Assembly: GCF_008364685.1 (NCBI RefSeq)
Contig: NZ_VTTL01000008.1
Coordinates: forward strand, 124,001-188,000
Reading direction: 5' to 3'
From: Xanthobacter oligotrophicus
GTDB taxonomy: Bacteria; Pseudomonadota; Alphaproteobacteria; Rhizobiales; Xanthobacteraceae
Length of the DNA: 64,000 nucleotides
The notes under the pieces are model-generated. The model made no database searches. It worked only from the letters and a program-made list of their open reading frames with translations, and was not told the origin of the DNA. Shown in pieces: positions 36,226-45,597 of this stretch (the stretch's first letter is position 1; the number at the start of each line of letters is the position of its first letter). A program made the translations under genes and the position numbers.

Positions 36226-37755
36226 TCAGTCCGCAAGCCCCAGCGTAGGTGCGGCGCGGCGTTCCAGCACGTCGCGGATGGCGGCGACGAGGTCTTCCTC
36301 CTTCACCGCGAACTGGGCCGGGCGAGCGGCGCGATATTCCGCATTGTCAGCGATGGAGGCGGCGATCTTCGCGCCTTCCACGAGGTCCTTGATCTGAACC
36401 TCGCCCGCCGATTTCTCGTTTGATCCCTGGATGATAACCGCGGGCGCGCCGCGCCGGTCGGCATATTTCATCTGCGGTTTCATGCCGCCGCCACCCAGAT
36501 ACATCTCGGCCCGGATGCCGTTGGCGCGCAGGTCGGCGACCATCTTCATATAGTCGGCGAGGCGGTGCGGCTCCTTGTCCATGACCAGCACCACGACCGG
36601 GCCAACCCCTTCCACTGCATCCATTTTTCCCAAAAAGGCCAGGGCCGCCAGCAGCCGGGAGACGCCGATGGAGAAGCCGGTGGCCGGCACCTTCTCGCCG
36701 CGGAAGCGGGCCACCAGGCCGTCATAGCGCCCGCCGCCGGCCACCGAGCCGAAGCGCACCGGGCGCCCCTCTTCGTCCTTGATTTCAAACGTCAATTCGG
36801 CCTCGTAGACGGGGCCGGTGTAATATTCCAGGCCGCGCACCACGCTGGGATCGATCTTCACCCGGTCCTGATAGCCCGCCGCACCCACCAGCGCGGCGAT
36901 GTCGCGCAGCTCGGCCATGCCTTCAAGGAAGGCGGAATTGGACGCCAAGGCTGCCGCGAGTTCCACATCACCGTCGAGTTCGACTTCAACTCCCACATCG
37001 GTGGCGCGCAGGCCCTTGCCGGTGAGCATGGCCAGCACAACCGCGCTCTGGCGCTGGCTTAGGCCCGCCCCCTTGGTGAAGTCGCCGCTCTCGTCGCGCC
37101 GGCCGGCGCCGAGCAGAAGTTCGACACCTTCAACGCCGAACTTGTCGAACTTGTCGATGGCGCGCAGCACGGTGAGGCGACGGCCGAAATTTTCATCGCC
37201 GCCGAGGCCGATGGCCTCCATCACCCCGTCGAGCACTTTTCGGTTGTTCACGCGCACCACATAGGCGCCGCGGGGCACGCCCACCGCCTCCAGGGTGTCG
37301 GCGGCCATCATGCAGATCTCGGCGTCGGCGGCCACCGAGGGGGCGCCCACGGTGTCGGCGTCGAACTGCATGAACTGGCGGAAGCGGCCGGGGCCGGGCT
37401 TCTCGTTACGGAAGACGTAGCCGGCCCGGTAGGAGCGGTAGGGCTTGGGCAGTTGCTCGAAATGCTCGGCCACGTAGCGGGCCAGCGGCGCCGTCAGGTC
37501 ATAGCGCAGGGACAGCCACTGCTCGTCGTCGTCCTTCAGGGAGAACACGCCCTCATTGGGGCGGTCGAGGTCCGGCAGGAACTTGCCGAGGGCGTCGGTG
37601 TATTCGAAGGCCGGGGTCTCCAGCGCCTCGAAGCCGTACAGCTCGTAGACGGCGCGGATCTTCTCCAGCATGGCGCGGGTGGCGGACAGCTCCGCGCCGG
37701 TACGATCGACGAGGCCGCGGGGGAGCCGCGCCTTCGGCTTGAATTCTTTGGCCAT
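36226..37755 (-). CDS. hisS: Histidyl-tRNA synthetase
   Basis: A 509-residue class II synthetase. Motif 2 is in [26 protein letters not shown], the histidine-binding loop in [16 protein letters not shown], and motif 3 in [11 protein letters not shown] followed by [12 protein letters not shown]. The anticodon-binding domain is the last about 100 residues. ATG 37755 begins [14 protein letters not shown]. Somewhat longer than the E. coli enzyme, as is usual for this group. It faces gcrA across the gcrA terminator. Confidence 0.97.
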   Translation of the reverse strand: MAKEFKPKARLPRGLVDRTGAELSATRAMLEKIRAVYELYGFEALETPAFEYTDALGKFLPDLDRPNEGVFSLKDDDEQWLSLRYDLTAPLARYVAEHFEQLPKPYRSYRAGYVFRNEKPGPGRFRQFMQFDADTVGAPSVAADAEICMMAADTLEAVGVPRGAYVVRVNNRKVLDGVMEAIGLGGDENFGRRLTVLRAIDKFDKFGVEGVELLLGAGRRDESGDFTKGAGLSQRQSAVVLAMLTGKGLRATDVGVEVELDGDVELAAALASNSAFLEGMAELRDIAALVGAAGYQDRVKIDPSVVRGLEYYTGPVYEAELTFEIKDEEGRPVRFGSVAGGGRYDGLVARFRGEKVPATGFSIGVSRLLAALAFLGKMDAVEGVGPVVVLVMDKEPHRLADYMKMVADLRANGIRAEMYLGGGGMKPQMKYADRRGAPAVIIQGSNEKSAGEVQIKDLVEGAKIAASIADNAEYRAARPAQFAVKEEDLVAAIRDVLERRAAPTLGLAD

Positions 37756-38136
37756 GGGGATTGGGAGCCCGTCCCGGTATCTTCAAAGGGTTGGGGCGTC
37801 TTAGAGGACGGGGGACGGAACGGCAAGTTTGGGGGGAGATTGTGCCCCCTCTCCGCCCCAGAGAGTGTTTGAAAATGCGACCGGTCGGGGTCTCGCCGAC
37901 CACTGAGGTTCTTGGCATCGTCATGGCCGGGCTCGACCCGAAAGCCGGCTGTTGCCGACTTCCGTCCTTACGAACGGAACCCGCAAACACGCAGGTTCCG
38001 GCCATCCACGCCGAGGGGCCGGAAGCGATCTCGGGGCATCGCGCATGCGGCACCGCGTGGATGCCCGGCACGAGGCCGGGCATGACGGGGGTGAAAGGCA
38101 CGCCGGACTAGGCCCACCCAAAAGGCGAGCCGCCCC
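37756..38136. repeat. Intergenic region with dispersed element R1, copy b (core inverted)
   Basis: No gene seen. From 37919 to 38093 lies an R1 element: outer arms GTCATGGCCGGGCTCGACC and GTGGATGCCCGG...CCGGGCATGAC, with the core (GGCTGTTGCCGACTTCCG, AACCCGCAAACACGCAGGTT) in the opposite orientation to copies a and c. Confidence 0.75.
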
Positions 38137-38808
38137 TCAGCCCCTCACATAGACCCGGGTGCCGAGCGGCACGCGCTCGTAGAGGTCGATGATGTCCTGG
38201 TTCAGCAGGCGGATGCAGCCGGAGGACACCTGCTGGCCGATGCTCCACGGCTCGATGGTACCGTGGATGCGGAACAGGGTGTCGCGGTCGCCGTCGTAGA
38301 GATAGAGCGCGCGCGGGCCGAGCGGGTTGGTCTCGCCGCCGGGCAGGCCGGCCGCATAGGGTCCGTAGCGGGCCGGCTGGAGGCGGACCATGTTGGCGGT
38401 CGGGGTCCAGTGGGGCCACTTTTCCTTGCGCTTGATGGTGGCCCAGCCGCGGAAGGAATAGCCCTCCTTGCCCACGCCCACGCCGTAGCGGATGGCCTTG
38501 CCGTCCCGCCCGATGAGATAGAGGAAGCGCTCGTTGATATCGACGAGGATGGTGCCGGGCGCGAAGCCCGCGGGCGCCGGCACCTCCTGGCGCAGGAAGC
38601 GGGGATCCACCTCGGAGAGGTCGACCTCGTCCACCGGGAAGGGCTCGCCCTCCACCGGGCCATACATCATGGCCGACCGGCTGAGCGGCGCCGGCGGCGG
38701 ATTGGTCACGCAGGCGGCGAGCGCCAGGGGCGCGCCGAGCACGAACAGGCGGCGGGTGAGGCGTTCAGGCGTCGAGGAATGATCTGCCGGGGGGAACTTC
38801 AGGGCCAT
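38137..38808 (-). CDS. L,D-transpeptidase (YkuD family) lipoprotein
   Basis: A 223-residue exported enzyme that crosslinks peptidoglycan or links proteins to it. The start region has Arg-Arg, a hydrophobic stretch and a lipobox ending in LALAAC (Cys33), so it is probably a lipoprotein. The catalytic motif is His182-GT ... S-S-G-Cys198-IRL, with the preceding NPLGPRALYLYDGDRDTLFRIHG typical of the family. ATG 38808 was chosen because the signal begins shortly after it. No partner nearby. Confidence 0.93.
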   Translation of the reverse strand: MALKFPPADHSSTPERLTRRLFVLGAPLALAACVTNPPPAPLSRSAMMYGPVEGEPFPVDEVDLSEVDPRFLRQEVPAPAGFAPGTILVDINERFLYLIGRDGKAIRYGVGVGKEGYSFRGWATIKRKEKWPHWTPTANMVRLQPARYGPYAAGLPGGETNPLGPRALYLYDGDRDTLFRIHGTIEPWSIGQQVSSGCIRLLNQDIIDLYERVPLGTRVYVRG

Positions 38809-39344
38809 GGTCTGTCCACTCGGAACGAAACGAATCTCTGCACGCGTCAACGCGCGAACCGGGGCGCGGGTTTCGCCCCGTGTCCGTTGCATTGAATCTG
38901 GCTTAGGTGGCGTTAAGGTTAACGCCGCCTCACCGCCTGCGCCCAAGGGCAAGCGGATGGCGCGGCGCCAAGACCTTATGGGCAGCGATGTACCACCATT
39001 GCTGCGCTGCGGGGTGGCCTTTGCGCCACACTTTTCCGGTGAACGACATCGCGGAAATGTGAAAGCCGCTCCGCTCGCCCGACGCAGGCAGGGGTAGATC
39101 TGCACGGTCGCCCCAATGGCCGCTCCAAGGGCACCGGCAGGAATAGCCGTTCGTCCTTGCGGCAGCCGCACCCGGCTACGGAAAAGCGCGGGCGTGACCG
39201 TGCTAGGCTTGATGGCGGAAGGCTTCGCACCCGGTTCCGGGGCGGACGGCAGCCCCGCCGGGCCGCGCGATCATGCCTTCCGCCTGCCCACGGCCCACCC
39301 GCCGGCAAGAGCGGGATGCGCCGGACCCAGCCAGGGGGAAACCC
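38809..39344. other. Intergenic region upstream of the L,D-transpeptidase and small membrane protein genes
   Basis: About 535 bases; no gene recognised. It contains a perfect hairpin GGCGTTAAGGTTAACGCC at 38909-38926. The rest is GC-rich with only shadow frames. Confidence 0.5.
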
Positions 39345-39773
39345 ATGACCGCATCCATGAACGCATCCACCCTCGCCTTCCGCTTCGCCGTCATCTTCGT
39401 TGTGACGGGCATGCTCATGGGCATCGCCATGGCCGCCTCGCACGACACCTCGGTGATGCCCGCCCACGCGCATCTCAACCTGCTCGGCTGGGTGAGCCTG
39501 TTTCTGTTCGGCATCTATTACGAGCGGCGCCCCGCCCTCGACACGAGCCGCCTCGCCCGGCTCCAGGTGTTGATCTGGGCATTGGCCACGGCGGTGCTCA
39601 CGGTGGCCGTGGCCGCCGTCCATCTGGGCCACGACGCCGCCGACCCGGTGGCGGCGGTAACCTCGCTGGTGGTCCTCGGCGACGTGCTGCTGTTCGGCTA
39701 CCTGGTGTATCGCGGCGGGCCGGTGCGCGAAGGCCAAGGGCGCGACGGCAAGGGCTTCGCGCCGGCCGAATGA
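39345..39773 (+). CDS. Small four-helix membrane protein with HAHLNLLGW motif
   Basis: A 142-residue protein with four predicted helices (about 10-30, 40-60, 70-92, 103-122). The second begins MPAHAHLNLLGWVSLFLFGIYY, a His-containing motif that recalls the first subunit of haem-copper oxidases and several short conserved membrane proteins of unknown function. ATG 39345 follows AGGGGGAA. No neighbour suggests a pathway. I do not assign a function. Confidence 0.72.
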   Translation: MTASMNASTLAFRFAVIFVVTGMLMGIAMAASHDTSVMPAHAHLNLLGWVSLFLFGIYYERRPALDTSRLARLQVLIWALATAVLTVAVAAVHLGHDAADPVAAVTSLVVLGDVLLFGYLVYRGGPVREGQGRDGKGFAPAE

Positions 39774-39873
39774 GCCCGCCGCCCCTCAGGCCGCTGATGC
39801 CCCCCGGCCCGAAGGCTCAGAGCCTGTTGAAAATTTGCTCGGATGAGCGCCTGTTGCCCTCGCAAGCGCTTTA

Positions 39874-40052
39874 TCTCGGTCATGGCCGGGCTTGACCCGG
39901 CCATCCACGCGGAGAGGCTGGGCCGAACTTTCGGAGGCGAGCGCAAGCGGCGCGGCGTGGATGCCCGGAACCCGCATGTTTGCGGGTTCCGCTCTCAGAA
40001 ACGGAAGTCGGCAACAGCCGACTTCCGGGTCAAGGCCGGGCATGACGAGGGT
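39874..40052. repeat. Dispersed element R1, copy c (with core)
   Basis: Outer arms GTCATGGCCGGGCTTGACC and GGCCGGGCATGACGAGG enclose the same core as copy a; the hairpin GAAGTCGGC-AACA-GCCGACTTC (40002-40025) is perfect here. Confidence 0.82.
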
Positions 40053-40090
40053 GATTGCGGTCGCGCCTTTTCAAATTTCCAAACAGGCTC

Positions 40091-41539
40091 TCAGATGCCC
40101 TCGCCGAGATTGACGAAATCCGCCATCAGGCGCTCCGGCGGCAGGGTGTCGCGGCCGGCGGGCCGGGCGAGGTCCTCCACCAGGCGGTGCACCTGCACGG
40201 AGATTTCCGGCACCGCCGTCACCTCCCAGTAGGCGGGCCGGGCCAGCGGGCCGAGCGCATACAGCCAGTCGCTGGCGTGGCCGTAGCGATCGAGCACCGC
40301 CGAGCCTCGGGTCTCAAGGCCGAGGCCCAGGGCGTCGGGCAGGATGCGGCCGCTGTCCCGCAGCCCGTCGAACGGCGGGAAGGCGAAGCTCTGGAAATCG
40401 GAGCGCGGGCCGGTGCAGTTCACCATCCGCGCCACCTCCAGCGTGAGGGCGCTGCCGCTGTGCCGGCGCCGGATGTGGGCGACAAGCCCGCCCGGCGCCC
40501 GCTCGAACCCCGCGATGCGCCCCGCCACCACCTTCAGCCGGCCGGAGGCGACCAGCCCGTCGAGCCGCCGGGCGATGCGCGGCGCCATGCGGTGGCGGTG
40601 AATGTCCCAATAGGCGCGGGCGTGGCGCAGGAAGCGCGCCTTCTCCCGCTCGGACCAGCCGGACCAGACGCCGGCGATGGAAGGCCGCACCGCGTCCATC
40701 ACCCGCTGCCAGGGCACGCCCTTGTCGGCGGCACGGGCCACGGCGGCGCGGATGAGGCGCATGCCGCGCAGCGGGCTGCTCGCCTCCGCCGGGTCCACGA
40801 ACGGCTCGAAGGCGCCGCCGCGCACATGGGCCTGCGGCAGCAGTCCGTGGCGGGAGACGCTCCAGATGGGGCCGCGATGGCCCTGCTCGTCCAGCAGCAG
40901 CGCCACGTCCACCGTGGTGAGGCCGGAGCCGATGAGCAGCACCGGCGCCTCGGGCGGCAGGTCGTGGAGGCCCTCGCCGGCCCAGGGATCGGGCACGAAC
41001 AGGGGGTCTTCATAAAGACCTCCGTCGCGGCAGCGCGGCGGCTTCGGCGGCAGATTGCCGGTGGCGAGCACCACATGGGTGCCCTCCACCCGCCGCCCGT
41101 CGGCGAGCTGCACCGAGGGCGCCGGCCGGTCGGTGACATGGACCACCTCGCCGCGCAGCCGCACCAGCCGGTCGCCGCGGGTGGCCAGCGCCTCCCTCAT
41201 CCGGGCGGTCAGATAGGCGCCGAACAGGGCGCGGGGCACGAAGGCCTGAGACAGGTCCCCGCCCGCCTCGGCGATGGCGTCGGTGAGGTCGGCGCCCGAC
41301 TGCCCCAGCCATTCCGTGAAGGTGGGCTTCAGCCCCACCTCCATGCGCGCCACCGGCACGTTGAGCAGATGGAACGGCCCGCACGCGCCATAGGCAAGGC
41401 CCGGCCCGGCGGTGCGGGCGCTTTCCACCAGCACCACGTCGAGCCCCTCCTGCGCGGAGGCGGCAAGGGCGAACAGCGTGCCGGAAAAGCCACCGCCCAC
41501 GACGATGACGGACTTGCGCCCGTCCCTCAGGTTCAACAT
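40091..41539 (-). CDS. FAD/NAD(P)-binding oxidoreductase (YdhS-like)
   Basis: A 482-residue flavoprotein of the FAD-NAD(P)-binding family. The Rossmann loop VVGGGFSG is at 13-20; further marks are GPGLAYGACGPFHLLNVPVARM, HVVLATGN, a second dinucleotide site at VLLIGSGLTTVDVALLL, and NCTGPRSDF in the C-terminal part. ATG 41539 follows GGAGAA. It points away from gene ssuD's start and lies 129 bases downstream of ssuD on the same strand, separated by an R3 repeat. Members have few known substrates, so the reaction is unassigned; a link to sulfonate use is only positional. Confidence 0.85.
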   Translation of the reverse strand: MLNLRDGRKSVIVVGGGFSGTLFALAASAQEGLDVVLVESARTAGPGLAYGACGPFHLLNVPVARMEVGLKPTFTEWLGQSGADLTDAIAEAGGDLSQAFVPRALFGAYLTARMREALATRGDRLVRLRGEVVHVTDRPAPSVQLADGRRVEGTHVVLATGNLPPKPPRCRDGGLYEDPLFVPDPWAGEGLHDLPPEAPVLLIGSGLTTVDVALLLDEQGHRGPIWSVSRHGLLPQAHVRGGAFEPFVDPAEASSPLRGMRLIRAAVARAADKGVPWQRVMDAVRPSIAGVWSGWSEREKARFLRHARAYWDIHRHRMAPRIARRLDGLVASGRLKVVAGRIAGFERAPGGLVAHIRRRHSGSALTLEVARMVNCTGPRSDFQSFAFPPFDGLRDSGRILPDALGLGLETRGSAVLDRYGHASDWLYALGPLARPAYWEVTAVPEISVQVHRLVEDLARPAGRDTLPPERLMADFVNLGEGI

Positions 41540-41570
41540 CCAGCGTTCTCCAGGCCCGGCCCGCCCCTGG

Positions 41571-41672
41571 AGCGTTTTCGAGCGAAATGGATACCGGTTC
41601 GCGTGAAGAAACGCGTCAACACAACGCACCAGAGCGGTTGCCGTTCGCCCTAGCGAACGGAAAACGTTCTAG
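41571..41672. repeat. Dispersed element R3, copy b
   Basis: Matches 31253-31358 in GAGCGAAATGGATACCGG, GAAACGCGTCAACACAAC and the closing GGAAAACGTTCTAGG. Runs to the ssuD stop codon. Confidence 0.8.
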
Positions 41673-42877
41673 GAGGCTGACCGCTGACGCTCCTGCGGCA
41701 CGATGGTGTTGCCGATGATCTCGCCGAACGGGCCGCGATGGCTCGCCGACACACCGGGCGCGCCCGTGCCCGAGGCGAGCGGCAGCAGCGGCAGCACCCC
41801 TTCGCCGAACCGATAGGCTTCCTCAAGGTGAGGATAGCCGGAGAGCACGAAGGTATCGATGCCCAGCGCCATATACTCCTTGATGCGCTCGGCCACGGTG
41901 GCGGGATCGCCCACCAGCGCGGTGCCGGCGCCGCCGCGCACCAGGCCCACGCCGGCCCACAGGTTGGGGCTCACCTCCAGCTTGTCGCGGCGCCCGCCGT
42001 GCAGGGCGCTCATCCGCCGCTGGCCTTCCGAATCCATGCGCGCGAACACCTTCTGGGCCTCGGCGATGGTGGTGTCGTCGATGTAGGAGATCAGCTTGTC
42101 CGCCGCCGCCCAGGCCTCCGCCGTGGTGTCGCGCACGATGACATGGAGGCGGATGCCGAAGGTCAGCTCGCGGCCCACCGCCGCGGCGCGGGCCTTCAGG
42201 TCCTTGATCTTCTCGGCCACCAGCGCGGGCGGCTCGCCCCAGGTGAGATACTTCTGCACCTGCCGCGCTGCCACCTCGTGGGCCGGGGCGGAGGAGCCGC
42301 CGAAGAACAGCGGCGGATGGGGCTGCTGCACCGGCGGATAGAGCAGCTTGCCGCCCTCCACCTGAAGATGCTTACCGGTGAAGGTCACTTCCTCGCCCTT
42401 CAGCAGGCGGGTGTAGATGTCGAGGAATTCCCGCGTGATCTCGTAGCGCTCGGCGTGGTCGGCGAAGAAGCCGTCGCCCTTGTTCTCCTCCGGATCGCCG
42501 CCGGTGACCACGTTGATGAGCGCCCGCCCGCCCGAGATGCGGTCCAGCGTCGCCGTCATGCGCGCTGCGACGCCGGGCGAGAGCAGGCCGGGCCGCACCG
42601 CCACCAGGAAGCGCAGCCGCTCGGTGAGGCCAACCAGCGCCGAGGCGACGATCCACGAATCCTCGCAGGAACGGCCGGTGGGAATGAGCACGCCGTAATA
42701 GCCGAGCTGGTCCGCCGCCTGCGCGATCTGCCTGAGGTAGCCGAGGGTCACCTCCCGCGCCCCGTGGGACGTGCCGAGATAGTGCCCGTCGCCATGGGTC
42801 GGCAGGAACCACAGCACGTTGGCGGCCTCGGCCGGGGTGAGGGTGGTCTCGGCAGGCGCGGCTTCGGCACTCGACAT
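41669..42877 (-). CDS. ssuD: FMNH2-dependent alkanesulfonate monooxygenase
   Basis: A 402-residue luciferase-like monooxygenase that releases sulfite from alkanesulfonates. Characteristic are [18 protein letters not shown], the [12 protein letters not shown] segment, [31 protein letters not shown] and the end [17 protein letters not shown] 42877 has CGGAGCC upstream; an ATG at 42955 is in frame but lies at the operator palindrome. It diverges from the flavin reductase that would supply FMNH2 and from the transporter genes. Confidence 0.96.
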   Translation of the reverse strand: MSSAEAAPAETTLTPAEAANVLWFLPTHGDGHYLGTSHGAREVTLGYLRQIAQAADQLGYYGVLIPTGRSCEDSWIVASALVGLTERLRFLVAVRPGLLSPGVAARMTATLDRISGGRALINVVTGGDPEENKGDGFFADHAERYEITREFLDIYTRLLKGEEVTFTGKHLQVEGGKLLYPPVQQPHPPLFFGGSSAPAHEVAARQVQKYLTWGEPPALVAEKIKDLKARAAAVGRELTFGIRLHVIVRDTTAEAWAAADKLISYIDDTTIAEAQKVFARMDSEGQRRMSALHGGRRDKLEVSPNLWAGVGLVRGGAGTALVGDPATVAERIKEYMALGIDTFVLSGYPHLEEAYRFGEGVLPLLPLASGTGAPGVSASHRGPFGEIIGNTIVPQERQRSAS

Positions 42878-42942
42878 GGATGGGCTCCGGTTGAAGGCGC
42901 GCCAGCCGCCGCCATGCGCCGGCTCCGGCCTGCCTTTTAATT

Positions 42943-42966
42943 CAATAAACTTCATCGAGTTTATTG
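42943..42966. promoter_or_regulatory. 24-base operator-like palindrome in the divergent sulfonate promoter
   Basis: CAATAAACT, six bases, AGTTTATTG: nine-base perfect arms, AT-rich in GC-rich surroundings, midway between ssuD and the flavin reductase gene. A sulfur-starvation regulator is the likely binder; I cannot name it. Confidence 0.65.
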
Positions 42967-43077
42967 ACTATGGCGCTGGCCGCTGTCTATCCTTTTTTCC
43001 ACCAGACGCACTCCGGATTGCTCCGGAGGCTCCCGAACGCCCCGGCGCCGCCGCGCGCCGACCAGAAGGCCATTTTC

Positions 43078-43611
43078 ATGAACGCGCATACTCCCGTCGC
43101 CTCCCCCACCCTTGCCCCCGAGCTGCCAGACGCCTCGCTCGCCTTCCGCGCCGCCATGCGCAAGCTGGCCGGCGCCGTGAGCGTGCTCACGGTCGGCACC
43201 GGGGACGAGCGCACCGGGCTCACCGCCACCTCGGTCACCTCCCTGTCGGTGGAGCCGCCGACCCTGCTCATCGCCGTCAACCGTGGCTCCTCCTCCTTCG
43301 CCCCGCTGCTGAAGGAGCGGAATTTCGCCATCAACGTGCTGCGCCCGCACCACCAGCCCATCGCCGACCAGTTCGCCGGCAAGGGCGGGCTGAAGGGCCC
43401 CGAGCGCTACCAGGGCGCCGACTGGACCCGGCTTACGACCGGCGCGCCGGTGCTGGCGGATGCGCTGGCCGCGTTCGACTGTGAGCTGGAGGACGCCATC
43501 GAGCGGCACTCCCACGTCATCGTCATCGGCCGGGTGGTGGCCTCCCGCATCACCGAGAGCGCGCAGCCGCTGCTCTACTGGGCCGGCGGCTATCGCGGCC
43601 TCGCCGACTGA
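43078..43611 (+). CDS. Flavin reductase family protein (FMN reductase partner of SsuD)
   Basis: A 177-residue protein of the flavin-reductase-like fold: FRAAMRKLAGAVSVLTVGTGDERTGLTATSVTSLSVEPPTLL, then NFAINVLRPHHQPIADQFAG and the final LLYWAGGYRGL. It is the HpaC/RutF type, not the NADPH-dependent SsuE of E. coli, so I give no symbol. ATG 43078 starts after a leader with little homology; an upstream ATG at 42964 overlaps the palindrome. It precedes ssuA by 49 bases. Confidence 0.9.
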   Translation: MNAHTPVASPTLAPELPDASLAFRAAMRKLAGAVSVLTVGTGDERTGLTATSVTSLSVEPPTLLIAVNRGSSSFAPLLKERNFAINVLRPHHQPIADQFAGKGGLKGPERYQGADWTRLTTGAPVLADALAAFDCELEDAIERHSHVIVIGRVVASRITESAQPLLYWAGGYRGLAD

Positions 43612-43660
43612 CGCCGGTCGCCTGCCGACCGCCCTCGCGTTTCTCCCGAAGGATCACCTC

Positions 43661-44623
43661 ATGACCCACCGCGTCACCCGCCGCACCTCGCTCCTCCTCG
43701 CCGCCGGCCTTGCGACTGGCTTGGCGGGCCTCGTGTCGGCCCCCGCGCTGGCGCAGGAGAAGGTGGTGCGCATCGGCTACCAGAAGTACGGCACCCTTAT
43801 CCTGCTCAAGAACAAGGGCCTGCTGGAAGAGAAGCTGAAGCCACTCGGCTATACGGTGAAGTGGGCCGAGTTCCCCGCCGGTCCGCAGCTGCTGGAGGCG
43901 CTGAACGCCGGCGCCATCGACTTCGGCAATACGGGCGAGGCCCCGCCGGTGTTCGCCCAGGCCGCCGGCGCGCCGCTGGTCTATGTGGGCTATGAGCCTG
44001 CCGCCCCCCAGGGCGAGGCCATCCTGGTGCCCAAAGACAGCCCGCTGAAGACCGTCGCCGACCTCAAGGGCAAGACGGTGGCCCTCAACAAGGGCTCCAA
44101 CGTCCACTTCCTGCTGGTGAAGGCGCTGGAGAAGGCCGGCGTGCCCTACACCGACATCAAGACCGCCTACCTCACCCCGGCCGACGCCCGCGCCGCCTTC
44201 GAGCGCGGCTCGGTGGACGCCTGGGCCATCTGGGACCCCTTCCAGGCCGCGGCGGAGAAGACCATCGAGGCCCGGCAGCTGGCGGATGGCACCGGCATCG
44301 TTTCCAACTACCAGTTCTATTTCTCCACCAAGGCGTTCGTGGACCAGGCGCCGCAGGTGGTGGACGCGGTGCTGGCCGGCGTCGCCGAGATCGGCGCCTG
44401 GACCAAGGCCAACCCCAAGGCGGCGGCCGAGACCTTCTCGCCCCTCATCGGCATTCCCGCGCCCATCCTCGAGGTGGCGCTGGCCCGCCAGCAGTATGAC
44501 GTGAAGCCGCTGACGCCCCAGGTGGCGGCGGAGCAGCAGAAGGTGGCGGACGCCTTCTTCGCCCTGGGCCTCATCCCCAAGCCCATCCGCATCGCCGACG
44601 CCCTGCGCGCGCCCAAATCCTGA
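43661..44623 (+). CDS. ssuA: Aliphatic sulfonate ABC transporter, substrate-binding protein
   Basis: A 320-residue periplasmic protein; signal peptide with twin arginines in MTHRVTRRTS and a cleavage site near APALAQ (residue 32). The body shows VRIGYQKYGTLILLKNKGLLEEKL, VKWAEFPAGPQLLEALNAGAIDFGNTGEAPPVFAQAAG and WAIWDPFQAAAE, the SsuA signature. ATG 43661 follows GAAGGATCAC. ssuC follows after 26 bases. Confidence 0.95.
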   Translation: MTHRVTRRTSLLLAAGLATGLAGLVSAPALAQEKVVRIGYQKYGTLILLKNKGLLEEKLKPLGYTVKWAEFPAGPQLLEALNAGAIDFGNTGEAPPVFAQAAGAPLVYVGYEPAAPQGEAILVPKDSPLKTVADLKGKTVALNKGSNVHFLLVKALEKAGVPYTDIKTAYLTPADARAAFERGSVDAWAIWDPFQAAAEKTIEARQLADGTGIVSNYQFYFSTKAFVDQAPQVVDAVLAGVAEIGAWTKANPKAAAETFSPLIGIPAPILEVALARQQYDVKPLTPQVAAEQQKVADAFFALGLIPKPIRIADALRAPKS

Positions 44624-44649
44624 GCGCTGACGTTCCGAGGAGATCCGCC

Positions 44650-45597
44650 ATGAGCCTGTCCGGCCCCACCGAAGCCATCGCCTTCACGCAAGGCGCGGCT
44701 GCCGGCACCGTGCCGGGCAGTAGCGTCCCGGCCGTCGCCGGGGCGCAGGCGGAGCGTCACGATACGGCCGGCACCGTCGGCCGGTCGCGGCTGGCAAGCA
44801 CCGGGCGGGCGCTCGGCAGATCACTGGCGAAGTCGCTCGCCCCCTGGGCGCTGCCGCTGGCCATCCTCGCCTTGTGGCAGGCGGCCGCGAGCCTCGGCTT
44901 CCTCTCTTCCCGCGTGCTGCCGGCACCGGGGGACGTGGCCATCGCCTTCTGGCGCACGCTGAAGGACGGCTCGCTCATCGCCAACATCTCCGTCTCCACC
45001 GGCCGGGCGCTCACGGGCCTTGCCATCGGCGGAGGCATCGGCTTCGCCCTCGGCGTGCTCAACGGGGTGTGGCGGCCGGCGGAAACCGCGCTCGACTCCA
45101 CCCTGCAGATGCTGCGCAACGTGCCGCACCTCGCCATCATCCCCCTCGTGATCCTGTGGTTCGGCATCGGCGAGGAGGCCAAGATCTTCCTGGTGGCGGT
45201 GGGGGTGGCCTTCCCCATCTATCTCAACACCTACCATGGCATTCGCAACGTGGATTCCGGCCTGATCGAGATGGCGCGGGTCTACGGGCTCTCCCCCGCC
45301 GCCCTGTTCACCCGCATCGTGCTGCCGGGGGCGCTGCCCTCGGTTCTGGTGGGCCTGCGCTATGCGCTGGGCATCATGTGGCTGACGCTGATCGTGGCCG
45401 AGACCATCTCCTCCACCGAGGGCATCGGCTACATGACCATGAACGCCCGCGAATTCCTCCAGACCGACGTGGTGGTGCTGGGCGTGCTCGCCTATGCCCT
45501 CCTCGGCAAGCTCGCCGACAGCCTGACGCGAGCCATCGAGCAGCGCGCGCTGGCGTGGAACCCGGCCTACCAGCCCGGCGGCAAGGGAGTGGCGTGA
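44650..45597 (+). CDS. ssuC: Aliphatic sulfonate ABC transporter, permease
   Basis: A 315-residue inner-membrane protein with six helices after an unusually long, Ala/Gly-rich cytoplasmic N-terminus of about 60 residues. The core begins WALPLAILALWQAAASLGFLSSRVLPAP, and the EAA loop is GLIEMARVYGLSPAALFTRIVLPGALPS. ATG 44650 has AGGAGATCC upstream, so the long N-terminus seems real. The stop overlaps the ssuB start by one base. Confidence 0.95.
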   Translation: MSLSGPTEAIAFTQGAAAGTVPGSSVPAVAGAQAERHDTAGTVGRSRLASTGRALGRSLAKSLAPWALPLAILALWQAAASLGFLSSRVLPAPGDVAIAFWRTLKDGSLIANISVSTGRALTGLAIGGGIGFALGVLNGVWRPAETALDSTLQMLRNVPHLAIIPLVILWFGIGEEAKIFLVAVGVAFPIYLNTYHGIRNVDSGLIEMARVYGLSPAALFTRIVLPGALPSVLVGLRYALGIMWLTLIVAETISSTEGIGYMTMNAREFLQTDVVVLGVLAYALLGKLADSLTRAIEQRALAWNPAYQPGGKGVA

